A DNA stretch of 64,000 bases from CAIWHR01 sp963786625 (lineage in GTDB: Bacteria > Pseudomonadota > Gammaproteobacteria > Burkholderiales > Casimicrobiaceae). The DNA lies in contig CAWAZS010000014.1 in assembly GCA_963786625.1 (NCBI GenBank), positions 868,001 to 932,000 on the forward strand, given 5' to 3'. A program made the translations under genes and the position numbers. Each line of letters begins with the position of its first letter. Position 1 is the first letter of the stretch. Shown piece after piece: positions 29,780 through 40,000 of this stretch. The notes under the pieces are model-generated. The model was not told the origin of the DNA and ran no database searches. It worked only from the letters and a program-made list of their open reading frames with translations.

Positions 29780-31001
29780 TCAGCCGGCGGCCACCGGCGC
29801 GCGCTTGATTTCCCGCTCGTCGACCGGCAGGTTGATGAGGCCCGCGGCGATGCCGAGCGCGATCGAAAGCCACCAGACGACGTCGTAGCTGCCGGTCGTG
29901 TCGTAGAGCCGGCCGCCGAGCCATGCGCCCAGGAAGCTGCCGACCTGGTGGCTGAGGAACGTGAACCCCGACAGCATGGCGAGATACCGAACGCCGAAGA
30001 TCTGCGCGACGATGCTGTTGGTCGGCGGCACCGTCGACAGCCAGAGCAGGCCCAGCGCCACGGCGAACGCGTACACGGACGCCGGCGAGATCGGCAGCAG
30101 GAAGAACAGCGCGAACACCACGGCCCGCGCGAAGTAGATCGCCGACAGGATGTAGCGCCGCGGCATCCGGCTTCCCAGCCAGCCGGTCGCGTAGGTGCCG
30201 ACGATGTTGAACAGCCCGACCAGCGCGAGCGCGGTCACCGCGACGTGGGGCGCCATGCCCTTGTCCGCAAGATAGGCGGGAAGGTGGACGCCGACGAACA
30301 CGACCTGGAAGCCGCAGACGAAGAATCCCAGCGTCAGCAGCATGTAGCCGCGGTGACCGAGCGCCTCGCGCATCGCGGCTCCCGCGGACTGCTGGAAAGC
30401 GTGCGACGTCGACAGGTGCTTCTCGTACATCGCCGCCGACAGCGGCACCATCAGCAGCGCGACGCCTGCCAGCGTCAACAGCGCTCCATGCCAGCCCAGA
30501 TTCGACAGCAGCCACTGCGTGGCCGGCAGCACCGCGAACTGGCCGAAGGATCCGGCCGCCGCCGAAATGCCGAGCGCCATGCTGCGCTTTTCCGGCGGGT
30601 ACCTGCGCCCCAGCACGCCGGCGACGACCGAGAACGTGACGCCCGCCAGACCCAACGCCGATCAGCAACCCGGCGGTCAGCACGAACGTCAGCGGCGACG
30701 TCGCGTACGCCATCGTCGCAAGCCCGGCGACATAGAGCAAAGCGCATACGAGCGCGACCCGGTGGCTGCCGAACCGGTCGGCGAACAATCCGGCGAACGG
30801 CGTCGCGGCGCCCCACGTCAGGTTCTGCACGGCCATCGCCAGGGCGAATGTCTCGCGCCCCCAGCCTTGATCGCTGCTCATCGGCTGCAGGAACAGGCCG
30901 AAGCCGTGGCGGATGCCCATCGACAGCATCAGAATGACGCCGGTCGCGACGAGCACGACCGTGGGCGTGCGCCAGCCGGCGTGGGCGGTCGTGGATGACA
31001 C
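29780..31001 (-). CDS. MFS transporter (one frameshift), likely controlled by adjacent MarR protein
   Basis: Major facilitator carrier of 406 residues after correction, with 12 membrane segments. It opens at a GTG preceded by GGAG (SSTTAHAGWRTPTVVLVA), then GIRHGFGLFLQPMSSDQGWG, a segment common in oxalate/formate-type and related MFS carriers. An extra G near 30657 breaks the frame inside the fourth helix; the rest runs from GLAGVTFSVVAGVLGRRYPP to the end. It lies downstream of the MarR gene on the same strand. The substrate is unknown. Confidence 0.82.
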
Positions 31002-31038
31002 GGCGATCTCCTCCAGGGTTATGCGCGGGGGGCGTCGA

Positions 31039-31530
31039 TCAGCGAATCGCGCGCTCGGTTGCCCGGGCCCGGTCACGGCGCCCGCGGCCGCCGGGATCCG
31101 GGTGCAGCGCCTCGATCTCGCGCAGCGTCGCGATCAGGGCATCGAGTTTCGCCGGGCCGAGCTTGTGCGCGACCTGCAGCTGTGCGCGCCGCCAGTGCCG
31201 CTCGGCGCCACGAATGGCCTGCGTGCCGGCGGCGGTGAGCGAGACGACGCGCGTTCTGGCGTCGCGGCCCGGCGCGATCGCCACGAGGCCGCGACCGGCG
31301 AGCGGGTCGAGCGTTCGCGACAGTGCGGTCCGGTCGAGCAGCTGCGTCCCGGCGAGGTCGGACAGCGTGGTGGTGCCTCCGCGCTGGAGCGTGCGCAGCA
31401 GCGAGAACTGCGTGACGCGCAGTCCCGACGGCGCCATCAGATCGTCGTAGAGCTGGGTCAGCGCGCGCGACGCTCGGCGCAGGCGGCCGCAGGCGCAGGC
31501 GGAAGCGGTCGGAGCCGGGTTCGTGGGCAT
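31039..31530 (-). CDS. MarR family transcriptional regulator
   Basis: A 163-residue winged-helix regulator. The DNA-binding core is LRVTQFSLLRTLQRGGTTTL and LLDRTALSRTLDPLAGRGLV, followed by the wing GRDARTRVVSLTAAG. The N-terminus is cysteine-containing (ASACACGRLRRASRAL), which might allow redox sensing, as in some MarR proteins; this is inference. It is followed after 37 bases by an MFS gene on the same strand, a common regulator-exporter pair. Two 9-base direct repeats upstream are a candidate operator. Confidence 0.88.
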   Translation of the reverse strand: MPTNPAPTASACACGRLRRASRALTQLYDDLMAPSGLRVTQFSLLRTLQRGGTTTLSDLAGTQLLDRTALSRTLDPLAGRGLVAIAPGRDARTRVVSLTAAGTQAIRGAERHWRRAQLQVAHKLGPAKLDALIATLREIEALHPDPGGRGRRDRARATERAIR

Positions 31531-31558
31531 CGGAGCGGGGCGGGGATCGTCGAAACGA

Positions 31559-31592
31559 GCATATGCACGCAAATGGCAGTATATGCACGTAT
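31559..31592. promoter_or_regulatory. Candidate operator: direct repeats upstream of the marR gene
   Basis: Two copies of ATATGCACG lie at 31561-31569 and 31581-31589, exactly 20 bases apart, about two helical turns. Each contains part of a small palindrome (GCATATGC in the first). They stand out as AT-richer than the surroundings and lie 30-60 bases upstream of the MarR start, where autoregulation is expected. Confidence 0.4.
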
Positions 31593-31668
31593 TGCGCCGT
31601 GCGCAAGAGCCGCTGCGCGGCGGCCGGCGCGATCGGCGAAAGTCAGGCGGACGCGCGACGTGCCGCGG

Positions 31669-33148
<1,480 letters not shown>

Positions 33149-33188
33149 GGAAACCTCGTCGTCGATCGGTGCGGGCGCCTGCGCCCGG

Positions 33189-33218
33189 TTGCCGCGCGCG
33201 TCCGCCCGAGCGTAAAAT
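33189..33218 (+). promoter_or_regulatory. Possible sigma-70 promoter of the DUF2889-sucCD operon
   Basis: TTGCCG at 33189-33194, an 18-base spacer, and TAAAAT at 33213-33218, about 100 bases upstream of the DUF2889 start in the divergent region with glpK. The match is moderate. Confidence 0.35.
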
Positions 33219-33318
33219 GCCCTCCTGCCGCGGCTATTGTAACGACAAGAGGCGCGGCCGCCGGCGGAGGAGCCCGCCCACCGGCCCGATCCCGGCCCGC
33301 CCACACGCACAGTCATCG

Positions 33319-33885
33319 ATGTCGCTGCCACCGAGCCCCGTTCCGCGAGCGCGCCTGCACCAGCGCAGCATCACCTACGAGGGGTTTCGGCGAGACGACG
33401 GGTTGTTCGACATCGACGCCCATCTCGTCGACGCCAAGGACCACGACTTCGAGCTCATGACCGGCATGCGGCCGGCCCGCGAGGCCGTCCACGACATGTG
33501 GGTCAGGGTGACCATCGACCGACACCTGCTCGTCCACGCGATCGAGGTGCGCACCGAGAGCATGCCGTATCCGGGGGCCTGCGATCGCATCGAGCCTGCC
33601 TATTCGAAGCTGGTCGGCGCGAACCTCGTGCAGGGCTTCAGAAAGCGTCTGCACGAGGACATGGGCGGGGTTCGCGGCTGCACCCACGTGACCGAGCTGC
33701 TCGGCTCGCTCCCCACCGCCGCCGTGCAGATGTTCGCCGGCCTGCAGCGCGAGGACGAGGGCGAGCGCAAGCCGTTCCAGCTCGACCGCTGCCACGCGCT
33801 CGAGACCACCACCGACACGGTGCGTCGCTATTACCCCAAGTGGTACCGGGGAACCCAATCGCTTCCGATGCAGGAGCCAGCGTGA
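33319..33885 (+). CDS. DUF2889 domain-containing protein
   Basis: A soluble 188-residue protein matching the DUF2889 family: RRSITYEGFRRDDGLFDIDA-like start (here RSITYEGFRRDDGLFDIDAH), MRPAREAVHDMWVRVTIDRH, RGCTHVTELLGSLPTAAVQM and a final YYPKWYRG. The function is unknown. Its stop overlaps the GTG start of sucC (GTGA), so it is translationally tied to succinyl-CoA synthetase. Conserved His and Cys residues in GCTHVTE could bind metal, but that is only a suggestion. Confidence 0.9.
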   Translation: MSLPPSPVPRARLHQRSITYEGFRRDDGLFDIDAHLVDAKDHDFELMTGMRPAREAVHDMWVRVTIDRHLLVHAIEVRTESMPYPGACDRIEPAYSKLVGANLVQGFRKRLHEDMGGVRGCTHVTELLGSLPTAAVQMFAGLQREDEGERKPFQLDRCHALETTTDTVRRYYPKWYRGTQSLPMQEPA

Positions 33886-35048
33886 AAATTCACGAGTACC
33901 AGGGCAAGGAGATCTTCCGCAAGTTCGGGATGGCGACGCCACGCGGCATCCCGGCGTTCTCCGTCGACGAGGCGGTGGCGGCCGCGCGTTCGCTCGGCGG
34001 CGACGTCTGGGTGGTCAAGGCGCAGATCCACGCCGGCGGCCGCGGCAAGGGGGGCGGCGTCAAGGTCGCGCGCTCGCCCGACGAGGTGCGCGAGCTCGCC
34101 GGCAGGATTCTCGGCATGCAGCTCGTCACCCACCAGACCGGACCCGGCGGGCAGAAGGTGCGCAGGCTGCTGATCGAGGAGGGCGCGGATATCCGGAAGG
34201 AGCTCTACGTCGGCATGGTCGTCGACCGCGCGTCGCAGCGCGTGTGCCTGATGGCCAGCTCGGAAGGCGGAATGGACATCGAGGAAGTGGCCGCGAAGAC
34301 TCCGGAGAAGATCCACAAGCTGTTCGTCGACCCCGTGAAGGGCCTGACCGATGCCGAGGCCGACGACATGTCGCGCAGGATCGGCATCCCCGAGGCGAGT
34401 ATCGCGCAGGGCCGCGCGATGCTGCAGGGCCTCTACCGCGCCTTCGACGAGACCGACGCCTCGCTCGCCGAGATCAACCCGCTGATCGTCACCGGCGACG
34501 GGCGGGTGATCGCGCTCGACGCGAAGCTCAACTTCGATTCGAACGCGCTCTACCGCCATCCCGAGATTGCCGAGATGCGCGATCTCGACGAGGAGGACCC
34601 GGCCGAGGTCGAGGCGTCGAAGTTCGATCTCTCGTACATCTCGCTCGACGGCAACATCGGCTGCCTCGTCAACGGCGCCGGACTGGCGATGGCGACGATG
34701 GACACGATCAAGCTGTTCGGCGCCGAGCCCGCGAACTTCCTCGACGTCGGCGGCGGCGCGACCACCGAGAAGGTCACCGAGGCGTTCAAGATCATGCTCC
34801 GCAACCCCAAGGTCAAGGGGATCCTGGTCAACATCTTCGGCGGCATCATGCAGTGCGACACGATTGCGAACGGCATCGTCGCAGCCGCGCGCGAAACCCA
34901 CCTGTCCGTGCCGCTGGTCGTGCGCATGAAGGGGACGAACGAGGACATCGGCAGGAAGATCCTCGCGGATTCCGGCCTGCCGATCATCGCGGCGGCGAAC
35001 ATGGCCGACGCCGCGCAGAAGATCGTCGCCGCGGTCAGGCAGGCTTAG
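33882..35048 (+). CDS. sucC: Succinyl-CoA synthetase (ADP-forming) subunit beta
   Basis: Beta subunit of the TCA-cycle enzyme that converts succinyl-CoA to succinate with formation of ATP or GTP. The intact 388-residue protein starts at GTG (KIHEYQGKEIFRKFGMATPR) and has an ATP-grasp domain with KAQIHAGGRGKGGGVKVA, LAEINPLIVTGDGRVIALDA, NGAGLAMATMDTIKLFG, and the C-terminal GILVNIFGGIMQCDTIANGI. sucD follows after 13 bases. Confidence 0.97.
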   Translation: MKIHEYQGKEIFRKFGMATPRGIPAFSVDEAVAAARSLGGDVWVVKAQIHAGGRGKGGGVKVARSPDEVRELAGRILGMQLVTHQTGPGGQKVRRLLIEEGADIRKELYVGMVVDRASQRVCLMASSEGGMDIEEVAAKTPEKIHKLFVDPVKGLTDAEADDMSRRIGIPEASIAQGRAMLQGLYRAFDETDASLAEINPLIVTGDGRVIALDAKLNFDSNALYRHPEIAEMRDLDEEDPAEVEASKFDLSYISLDGNIGCLVNGAGLAMATMDTIKLFGAEPANFLDVGGGATTEKVTEAFKIMLRNPKVKGILVNIFGGIMQCDTIANGIVAAARETHLSVPLVVRMKGTNEDIGRKILADSGLPIIAAANMADAAQKIVAAVRQA

Positions 35049-35061
35049 CGAAGGAAACCCA

Positions 35062-35937
35062 ATGTCGATCCTGATCAACAGGGACACCAGGGTGATCACG
35101 CAGGGGATCACCGGCAAGACGGGCCAGTTCCACACGCGGATGTGCCGCGACTACGCCAACGGCAGGAGCTGCTACGTCGCCGGCGTCAATCCGAAGAAGG
35201 CCGGCGAGGATTTCGAGGGCATCCCGATCTACGCCACGGTCAGCGAGGCGAAGAAGGCCACCGGGGCCACGGTCAGCGTGATCTACGTGCCCCCGCCGTT
35301 CGCCGCCGCGGCGATCGACGAGGCCGTGGACGCGGGCCTCGATCTCGTCGTCTGCATCACGGAGGGCATCCCGGTGCGCGACATGATCCGCACCCGCTAC
35401 CGGATGCAGGGGAAGAAGACGCTGCTGCTCGGCCCCAACTGCCCCGGCGTGATCACGCCCGACGAGCTCAAGATCGGCATCATGCCGGGTCACATCCACA
35501 AGAAGGGCCGCATCGGCGTCGTTTCGCGCTCGGGCACGCTCACCTACGAGGCGGTGGGCCAGCTGACCGAGATCGGGCTCGGGCAGTCGACCGCGGTCGG
35601 CATCGGCGGCGATCCGGTGAACGGGCTCAAGCACATCGACGTGCTGAGGCTCTTCAACGACGACCCGGAAACCGACGCCGTCGTCATGATCGGCGAGATC
35701 GGCGGCACCGACGAGGAAGCGGCGGCACGCTGGGTCAAGGACCACATGAAGAAGCCGGTCGTCGGTTTCATCGCCGGCGTCACCGCGCCGCCCGGCAAGC
35801 GGATGGGGCACGCCGGTGCGATCATCTCCGGCGGCAAGGGCACGGCGCAGGAGAAGCTGCAGGTGATGGAAGCCTGCGGCATCAGGGTCACGCGCAATCC
35901 GGCCGAAATGGGCAAGCTGCTGCAGTCGGTGTTGTGA
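35062..35937 (+). CDS. sucD: Succinyl-CoA synthetase subunit alpha
   Basis: Alpha subunit carrying the CoA site and the phosphohistidine. The intact 291-residue protein has QGITGKTGQFHTRMC (CoA-binding Rossmann start), VCITEGIPVRDMI, LGPNCPGVITPDELKIGIMP and the active-site His in MGHAGAIISGGKGTAQEKL. An AAGGAAACCC precedes the ATG. It follows sucC directly and is followed by a TerC family gene, an order I know from many Burkholderiales. Confidence 0.97.
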   Translation: MSILINRDTRVITQGITGKTGQFHTRMCRDYANGRSCYVAGVNPKKAGEDFEGIPIYATVSEAKKATGATVSVIYVPPPFAAAAIDEAVDAGLDLVVCITEGIPVRDMIRTRYRMQGKKTLLLGPNCPGVITPDELKIGIMPGHIHKKGRIGVVSRSGTLTYEAVGQLTEIGLGQSTAVGIGGDPVNGLKHIDVLRLFNDDPETDAVVMIGEIGGTDEEAAARWVKDHMKKPVVGFIAGVTAPPGKRMGHAGAIISGGKGTAQEKLQVMEACGIRVTRNPAEMGKLLQSVL

Positions 35938-35973
35938 CGCGCCGGCACCGGCCCGCATCCGGGAAGGAGCCGT

Positions 35974-36661
35974 CTGGAAACCCTGTCGCCGCCGTTCTGG
36001 GTCGCGACCCTCGAGGTCATCGTCGTCAATGCCCTGCTGTCGGGCGACAACGCGGTGGTGATCGCGCTCGCCTGCCGCAATCTTCCGCAACAGCAGCGCC
36101 GGACCGGCGTCTTCTGGGGCGTGGTCGGCGTCGTGGCGCTGCGCGTCTTCCTGACGCTCTTCGCCGCGCAGCTCCTGCGGCTGCCCTACCTCCAGCTCGT
36201 CGCCGGCGCGTTGCTCCTGGGGATCGGGATCAGGCTGATCGCGAGCGAGGACGGCGCCGGGCGCCATGTCCCCGCGAGCGGCCGGCTCCACGCCGCGGTG
36301 ACGACGGTCATCGTCGCCGACCTCATGATGAGCGTCGACAACGTGATCGCCGTCGCGGGCGCGGCGAAGGGCAGCCTGTCGCCGCTGGTCGTCGGGCTCG
36401 TGATCAGCATTCCGCTCGTCGTCGCCGGCAGCCAGGTCATCATGACGCTGCTCGAACGCTTCCCGTGGCTCGTGATCGCCGGCGGTGGCCTGCTCGGCTA
36501 CATCGCCGGCGAGATCGCTAACCGAGGACAGCGCGGTGAAGCCGTGGATCGATGCCAATGCGCCCGCCCTTCACTATGTCATGCCCGCGCTGGGCGCCGC
36601 GGTCGTCGTCACGGCGGGCATCTGGCTCATGCGAAGGAACCGGAGCGCTGCGGCCCGTTGA
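35974..36661 (+). CDS. TerC family integral membrane protein (one frameshift; non-standard start)
   Basis: Membrane protein of the TerC/YjbE/YkoY group, some members of which export Mn2+ or confer tellurite resistance. About 228 residues with seven hydrophobic segments and both signature acidic motifs, LLSGDNAVVIALACRN and DLMMSVDNVIAVAGAA. An extra A near 36520 shifts the frame before TEDSAVKPWIDANAPALHY; the protein ends WLMRRNRSAAAR. The only start with a ribosome site (AAGGAG at 35964-35969) is a CTG at 35974; the first residues ETLSPPFWVATLEVIVV fit the family, so either CTG is used or the base is wrong. Confidence 0.85.
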
Positions 36662-36803
36662 CGCGACGCGCGATGGCACCGGCGTCTCCGCGCGCGGCAA
36701 CGCGCGGGGTCCGTGCAACCGATGGCAACAATGACGGCGGCCCGTTAAACTCGCAGCTGAGCTGCCTCTCCTGCGGCAGCCACGCTATTCCCGAACCGGT
36801 CCC

Positions 36804-37639
36804 ATGCCCGAACGTACTCCGCTCGACTGTGCCGTGCTGTCCCACCCGGGAATGGTCCGCTCGCACAACGAGGACTCCGTGTTCGTCGACGCGCGGCGGG
36901 CATCGCCGTGCTCGCCGACGGCATGGGGGGATACAGCGCCGGGGAAGTCGCGAGCGGAATCGCCGTCAATGTCGTCAGCAACGGAATGCTGCCGGAGCTC
37001 CAGTCCGACCGGGAGCTGTCGAAAGTGGACATCTCCACCGGCCTCACGCATGCCGCGCTGCTGCTGCAGCAGAAGATCGCCGCCGCGAACAAGGGAATCT
37101 ACGAGGCCGCGCAGGCGCGTCCCGAGTGCGCCGGCATGGGCACGACGATCGTCGGCCTGGTCTTCTGCGGGAACCGGGTCAGCATCGGGCACATCGGCGA
37201 CTCGCGCTGCTATCGGTTGCGCGGCGAGAAATTCGAGCAGCTGACGCACGACCACTCGCTGCTCCAGGAGCAGATCGACGGCGGGCAGCTGACGCCGGAG
37301 CAGGCCCGGTATTCGCTCAACAAGAACCTCGTCACGCGTGCTCTGGGCATCGAGGCGATCGTCCCGGCGGACATCGTCGAGTACCGCGTCGAGGCCGACG
37401 ACATCTACCTGCTCAACTCCGACGGCCTGACCGACATGGTCGAGCCGGCCGTCGTGCATTCGATCATCGACAAGCAACGCGGCGATCTCGAAGCCGCCGC
37501 CAGCGAGCTCGTCGAAGCGGCCAACCAGAACGGCGGGCGCGACAACATCTCCGTGGTGCTGGTCCGCGTTCCGCAGGGCTTCCTGCCCACGGCCGCGTGG
37601 GCGCAGCGCTGGCTGGCGAAGAAGCGCGCGCGCCAGTGA
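36804..37639 (+). CDS. PP2C-type serine/threonine protein phosphatase (one frameshift)
   Basis: Metal-dependent protein phosphatase of about 278 residues. Motifs in order are VRSHNEDSVFVDARR, AVLADGMGGYSAGEVASG (metal-binding Asp), GMGTTIVGLVF, IGHIGDSRCYRLRG, LTHDHSLLQEQI, LNSDGLTDM and GGRDNISVVLVRV. A base is missing near 36898 between the first two motifs. It is followed after 15 bases by an FHA-domain protein, which suggests a phospho-signalling pair, although no Ser/Thr kinase gene lies in the window. The end is a basic tail KKRARQ. Confidence 0.88.
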
Positions 37640-37654
37640 GGTAGTCGGGTCGAC

Positions 37655-38523
37655 ATGGGCAAGCTCGTGCATTTCCTCGCCAACGGCACGGCGCGGGAGA
37701 TCAGGCTCGACCGCGAGCGGATCACGATCGGACGCCGCCCCGACAACGACGTCTGCCTGCCGCAGGCCCCGGTGAGCGGCGACGCATGCGGCCATCGTGA
37801 CGATCCTCGCGGATTCGTTCCTGGAGGACCTCGGCAGCACCAACGGCACGCTGGTCAACGGCAAGGCGATCAAGAAGCACTTCCTTCGCGATCGCGACGA
37901 GATCGACATCGGCCAGGAGATCCTCGTCTACCTCGCCGACGATGCGGCGAAGCTCGACGCGCCGCCGCGAGGGGCGGACCGGCCCCGGAACGCCTCCGTC
38001 GGAAACGGCGCGGAAGCCGCCACAGCGTCGCAAGCGGGAGCCGCCGGGGTCGCGGACGCCATCCCGCGCGGGAAGCGCCGGTCCGACGCAGCGGCCGCGT
38101 CATCCGCCCGCGGTGGACGCCGTTCGCGCGGCCTGCTGCGACCGACATTGCGACCGACATCGAACGTCCGGGCACCGAGTCATCCGCGGAGGCGCCCGGG
38201 CCCATTGCAGGCGACGCCAAGGCTGCGCTGCCCGCCTCGCCCGTCGAACCGGTACCGGCGATCAGGGTGTTGACCGGGGCCCGTGCCGGGCAGCTCGTGC
38301 CCTTGGCCAAGAGCGAGACCCTCGTCGGTCGCGCCGGCGTGCAGGTCGCCGCGCTGCAGCGCACGGGCAACGAGGTCCGGGTCGTCCCGGTCGAGGGTGC
38401 GAGCCCGCCCAGCGTCAACGGCACCCCGGTTGCGGCCGAAGGCCAGCGCCTCGCCGCGGGCGACATTCTGGAAGTCGCGGGGCCCGTCTGGAACTGGTTG
38501 CGCCGGCGCACGCGGCGGTTTGA
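37655..38523 (+). CDS. FHA domain-containing protein (several frameshifts)
   Basis: The N-terminal ~95 residues form a forkhead-associated phosphothreonine-binding domain: RITIGRRPDNDVCLPQAPVS, then, after an extra base near 37788, HAAIVTI and LEDLGSTNGTLVNGKAIKK. A low-complexity Ala/Arg/Pro-rich linker follows whose frame I cannot fix. The C-terminal part (IRVLTGARAGQLVPLAKSET, VGRAGVQVAALQ) resembles a second FHA-like fold and probably ends HAAV at 38523 after a further shift near 38480. It sits directly after the PP2C gene. Confidence 0.78.
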
Positions 38524-38826
38524 GTCCCGTTCGATTTGTCCTCCGGTGACCGGGGATCGGCCACATGGCCAAACGAGCCTCGCGTGGCTTGCGCGCCGCC
38601 GCTCGCGGGAGTACCTTCGCATTCCATCGTCATATGGATTGCTGACGCTGCCGTCCAGCGGCACCCGGAAATGGCTCCCTGCGTCGCTTTGCATTGTGGT
38701 GAACAACATGACGATGTCGGCAATGGAGCAAGGTTCGTGTTCCAAGACGATGTCGGAAACACGAAAGGCTATAGAAAACAATCTGTTAATCTGGTATCGT
38801 CGAGCCGCGCGCGAAGAATCATGACA
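38524..38826. other. AT-richer intergenic region upstream of the pilin gene
   Basis: About 300 bases with lower GC than the rest of the window and no convincing ORF. The stretch around 38755-38800 is especially AT-rich (GAAAACAATCTGTTAATCTG) and could hold activator (PilR-type) or IHF sites for the sigma-54 promoter that follows. I cannot assign exact sites. Confidence 0.4.
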
Positions 38827-38843
38827 TTGGCACATCGATTGCT
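38827..38843 (+). promoter_or_regulatory. Sigma-54 (RpoN) promoter of the pilin gene
   Basis: The sequence TTGGCACATCGATTGCT matches the -24/-12 consensus TGGCAC-N5-TTGCW with no mismatch, and GG and GC are separated by the required ten bases. It lies 66 bases before the pilin ATG. Sigma-54 control of pilA with the PilS/PilR system is well known in other bacteria. Confidence 0.75.
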
Positions 38844-38908
38844 GAGCAGGTGACAGCATCGAGGGATGCTCGGGGTTTCAGCGTACCCATCCAACCAAGG
38901 AGACAGGA

Positions 38909-39375
38909 ATGAAGCGGATTCAACAGGGTTTCACATTGATCGAACTGATGATCGTGGTCGCGATCATCGGCATTCTGGCGGCGGTCGCGCTGCCGGCGTA
39001 CCAGGACTACACGATCCGCGCACGGGTCTCGGAAGGCGTGCTGGCGACGAGCCAGTGCCGCACCGCGATCGCCGAGATCTATCAGAGCGCGGCCGCCGGC
39101 ACGGTGATCGGCGCCAACAACTGGGGCTGCGGCGAAGGCACGACGACGACGCAGTACGTGTCGGGCGATCGCGACCGACGCCGATGGCGTCATCACGGTG
39201 ACCACGTCGGCAAGCGCGACGCTCGGCGCCGCGGCCGAGCAAGACCATGACGCTGACGCCGACGACCGCGGCCGGCGCGGCGCTGACCGTTGCGGCGATC
39301 CCGACGCAGGTCGGCGGATTCAAGTGCGAGCCGGGCACGATGGCTCCCAAGTACCTGCCGGGTTCCTGCCGCTGA
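38909..39375 (+). CDS. pilA: Type IV major pilin, PilA-like (two frameshifts)
   Basis: Pilin with the class III leader MKRIQQG cut before the N-methylated Phe, followed by FTLIELMIVVAIIGILAAVA (Glu5 present) and LPAYQDYTIRARVSEGVL. The Cys pair of the D-region fits CEPGTMAPKYLPGSC at the end. Extra bases near 39167 and 39240 break the frame; with these removed the preprotein has 154 residues. The ribosome site AAGGAGA precedes the ATG, and a sigma-54 promoter and a strong terminator frame it as a single-gene unit. Confidence 0.9.
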
Positions 39376-39427
39376 TCGCGAGCAGACTCGAGCACGGGAA
39401 CCGGAACACCGGTTCCGGAATGAACAG

Positions 39428-39458
39428 AGGCCCCTCTCCGGAGGGGCCTTTGCTTTTT
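39428..39458 (+). terminator. Rho-independent terminator after the pilin gene
   Basis: Stem AGGCCCCTC / GAGGGGCCT with loop TCCG, followed by TTGCTTTTT. It lies about 50 bases after the pilin stop and is the clearest intrinsic terminator of the left half. Confidence 0.78.
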
Positions 39459-39473
39459 GAGCGCCGGCTACGC

Positions 39474-39929
39474 TCAGCGGCCCGTGCTGCCGAAGCCGCC
39501 GGCCGATCGCTCGCTCGCCGCAAAGTCGTCGACGACGTCGAACGCGGCCTGCACGACCGGCACGATCACGAGCTGCGCGAGACGCTCGAGCGGTTGCAGC
39601 GAATACGCGGTCGCGCTCCGGTTCCAGCAGCTCACCATCAGCTGGCCCTGATAATCGGAGTCGATCAGCCCGACGAGGTTGCCGAGCACGATCCCGTGCT
39701 TGTGGCCGAGACCGGAGCGGGGCAGGATCACCGCCGCGAGTCCCGGATCGGCGATGTGGATCGCGATGCCGGTCGCAATCAGCTCGACCTGTCCGGGCGC
39801 AAGCGTGAGCGGCGCGTCGATGCACGCGCGGAGGTCCATGCCGGCGGATCCCGGCGTCGCGTAGGCCGGGAGGTGCGGGCGGATCCGCTCGTCGAGAATC
39901 CTGAGCGCGATCTTGGCGGTGCGGTTCAT
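39474..39929 (-). CDS. dut: dUTP diphosphatase
   Basis: Trimeric dUTPase that hydrolyses dUTP to dUMP and pyrophosphate. The intact 151-residue protein contains all five motifs: PGSAGMDLRAC, LPRSGLGHKHG, GNLVGLIDSDYQG with the catalytic Asp, RLAQLVIVPVV, and the C-terminal RSAGGFGSTGR that closes over the nucleotide. It lies downstream of coaBC on the same strand, as in many proteobacteria. Confidence 0.96.
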   Translation of the reverse strand: MNRTAKIALRILDERIRPHLPAYATPGSAGMDLRACIDAPLTLAPGQVELIATGIAIHIADPGLAAVILPRSGLGHKHGIVLGNLVGLIDSDYQGQLMVSCWNRSATAYSLQPLERLAQLVIVPVVQAAFDVVDDFAASERSAGGFGSTGR

Positions 39930-39940
39930 GCGGATCGCGT

Positions 39941-39963
39941 CGTGGGTCCGGCTTCAGCCGGAC
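39941..39963. repeat. Extragenic palindrome, family 2, single module
   Basis: The 18-base palindrome GTCCGGCTTCAGCCGGAC (39946-39963), preceded by CGTGG, lies between dut and coaBC. The same module occurs inverted at 42015-42037 and, with a one-base change, at 54092-54114, each time next to a second palindromic module. Confidence 0.65.
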
Positions 39964-40000
39964 GATGGTACGACGCACAGCGGAGCGTGCGTCGAGCCGT

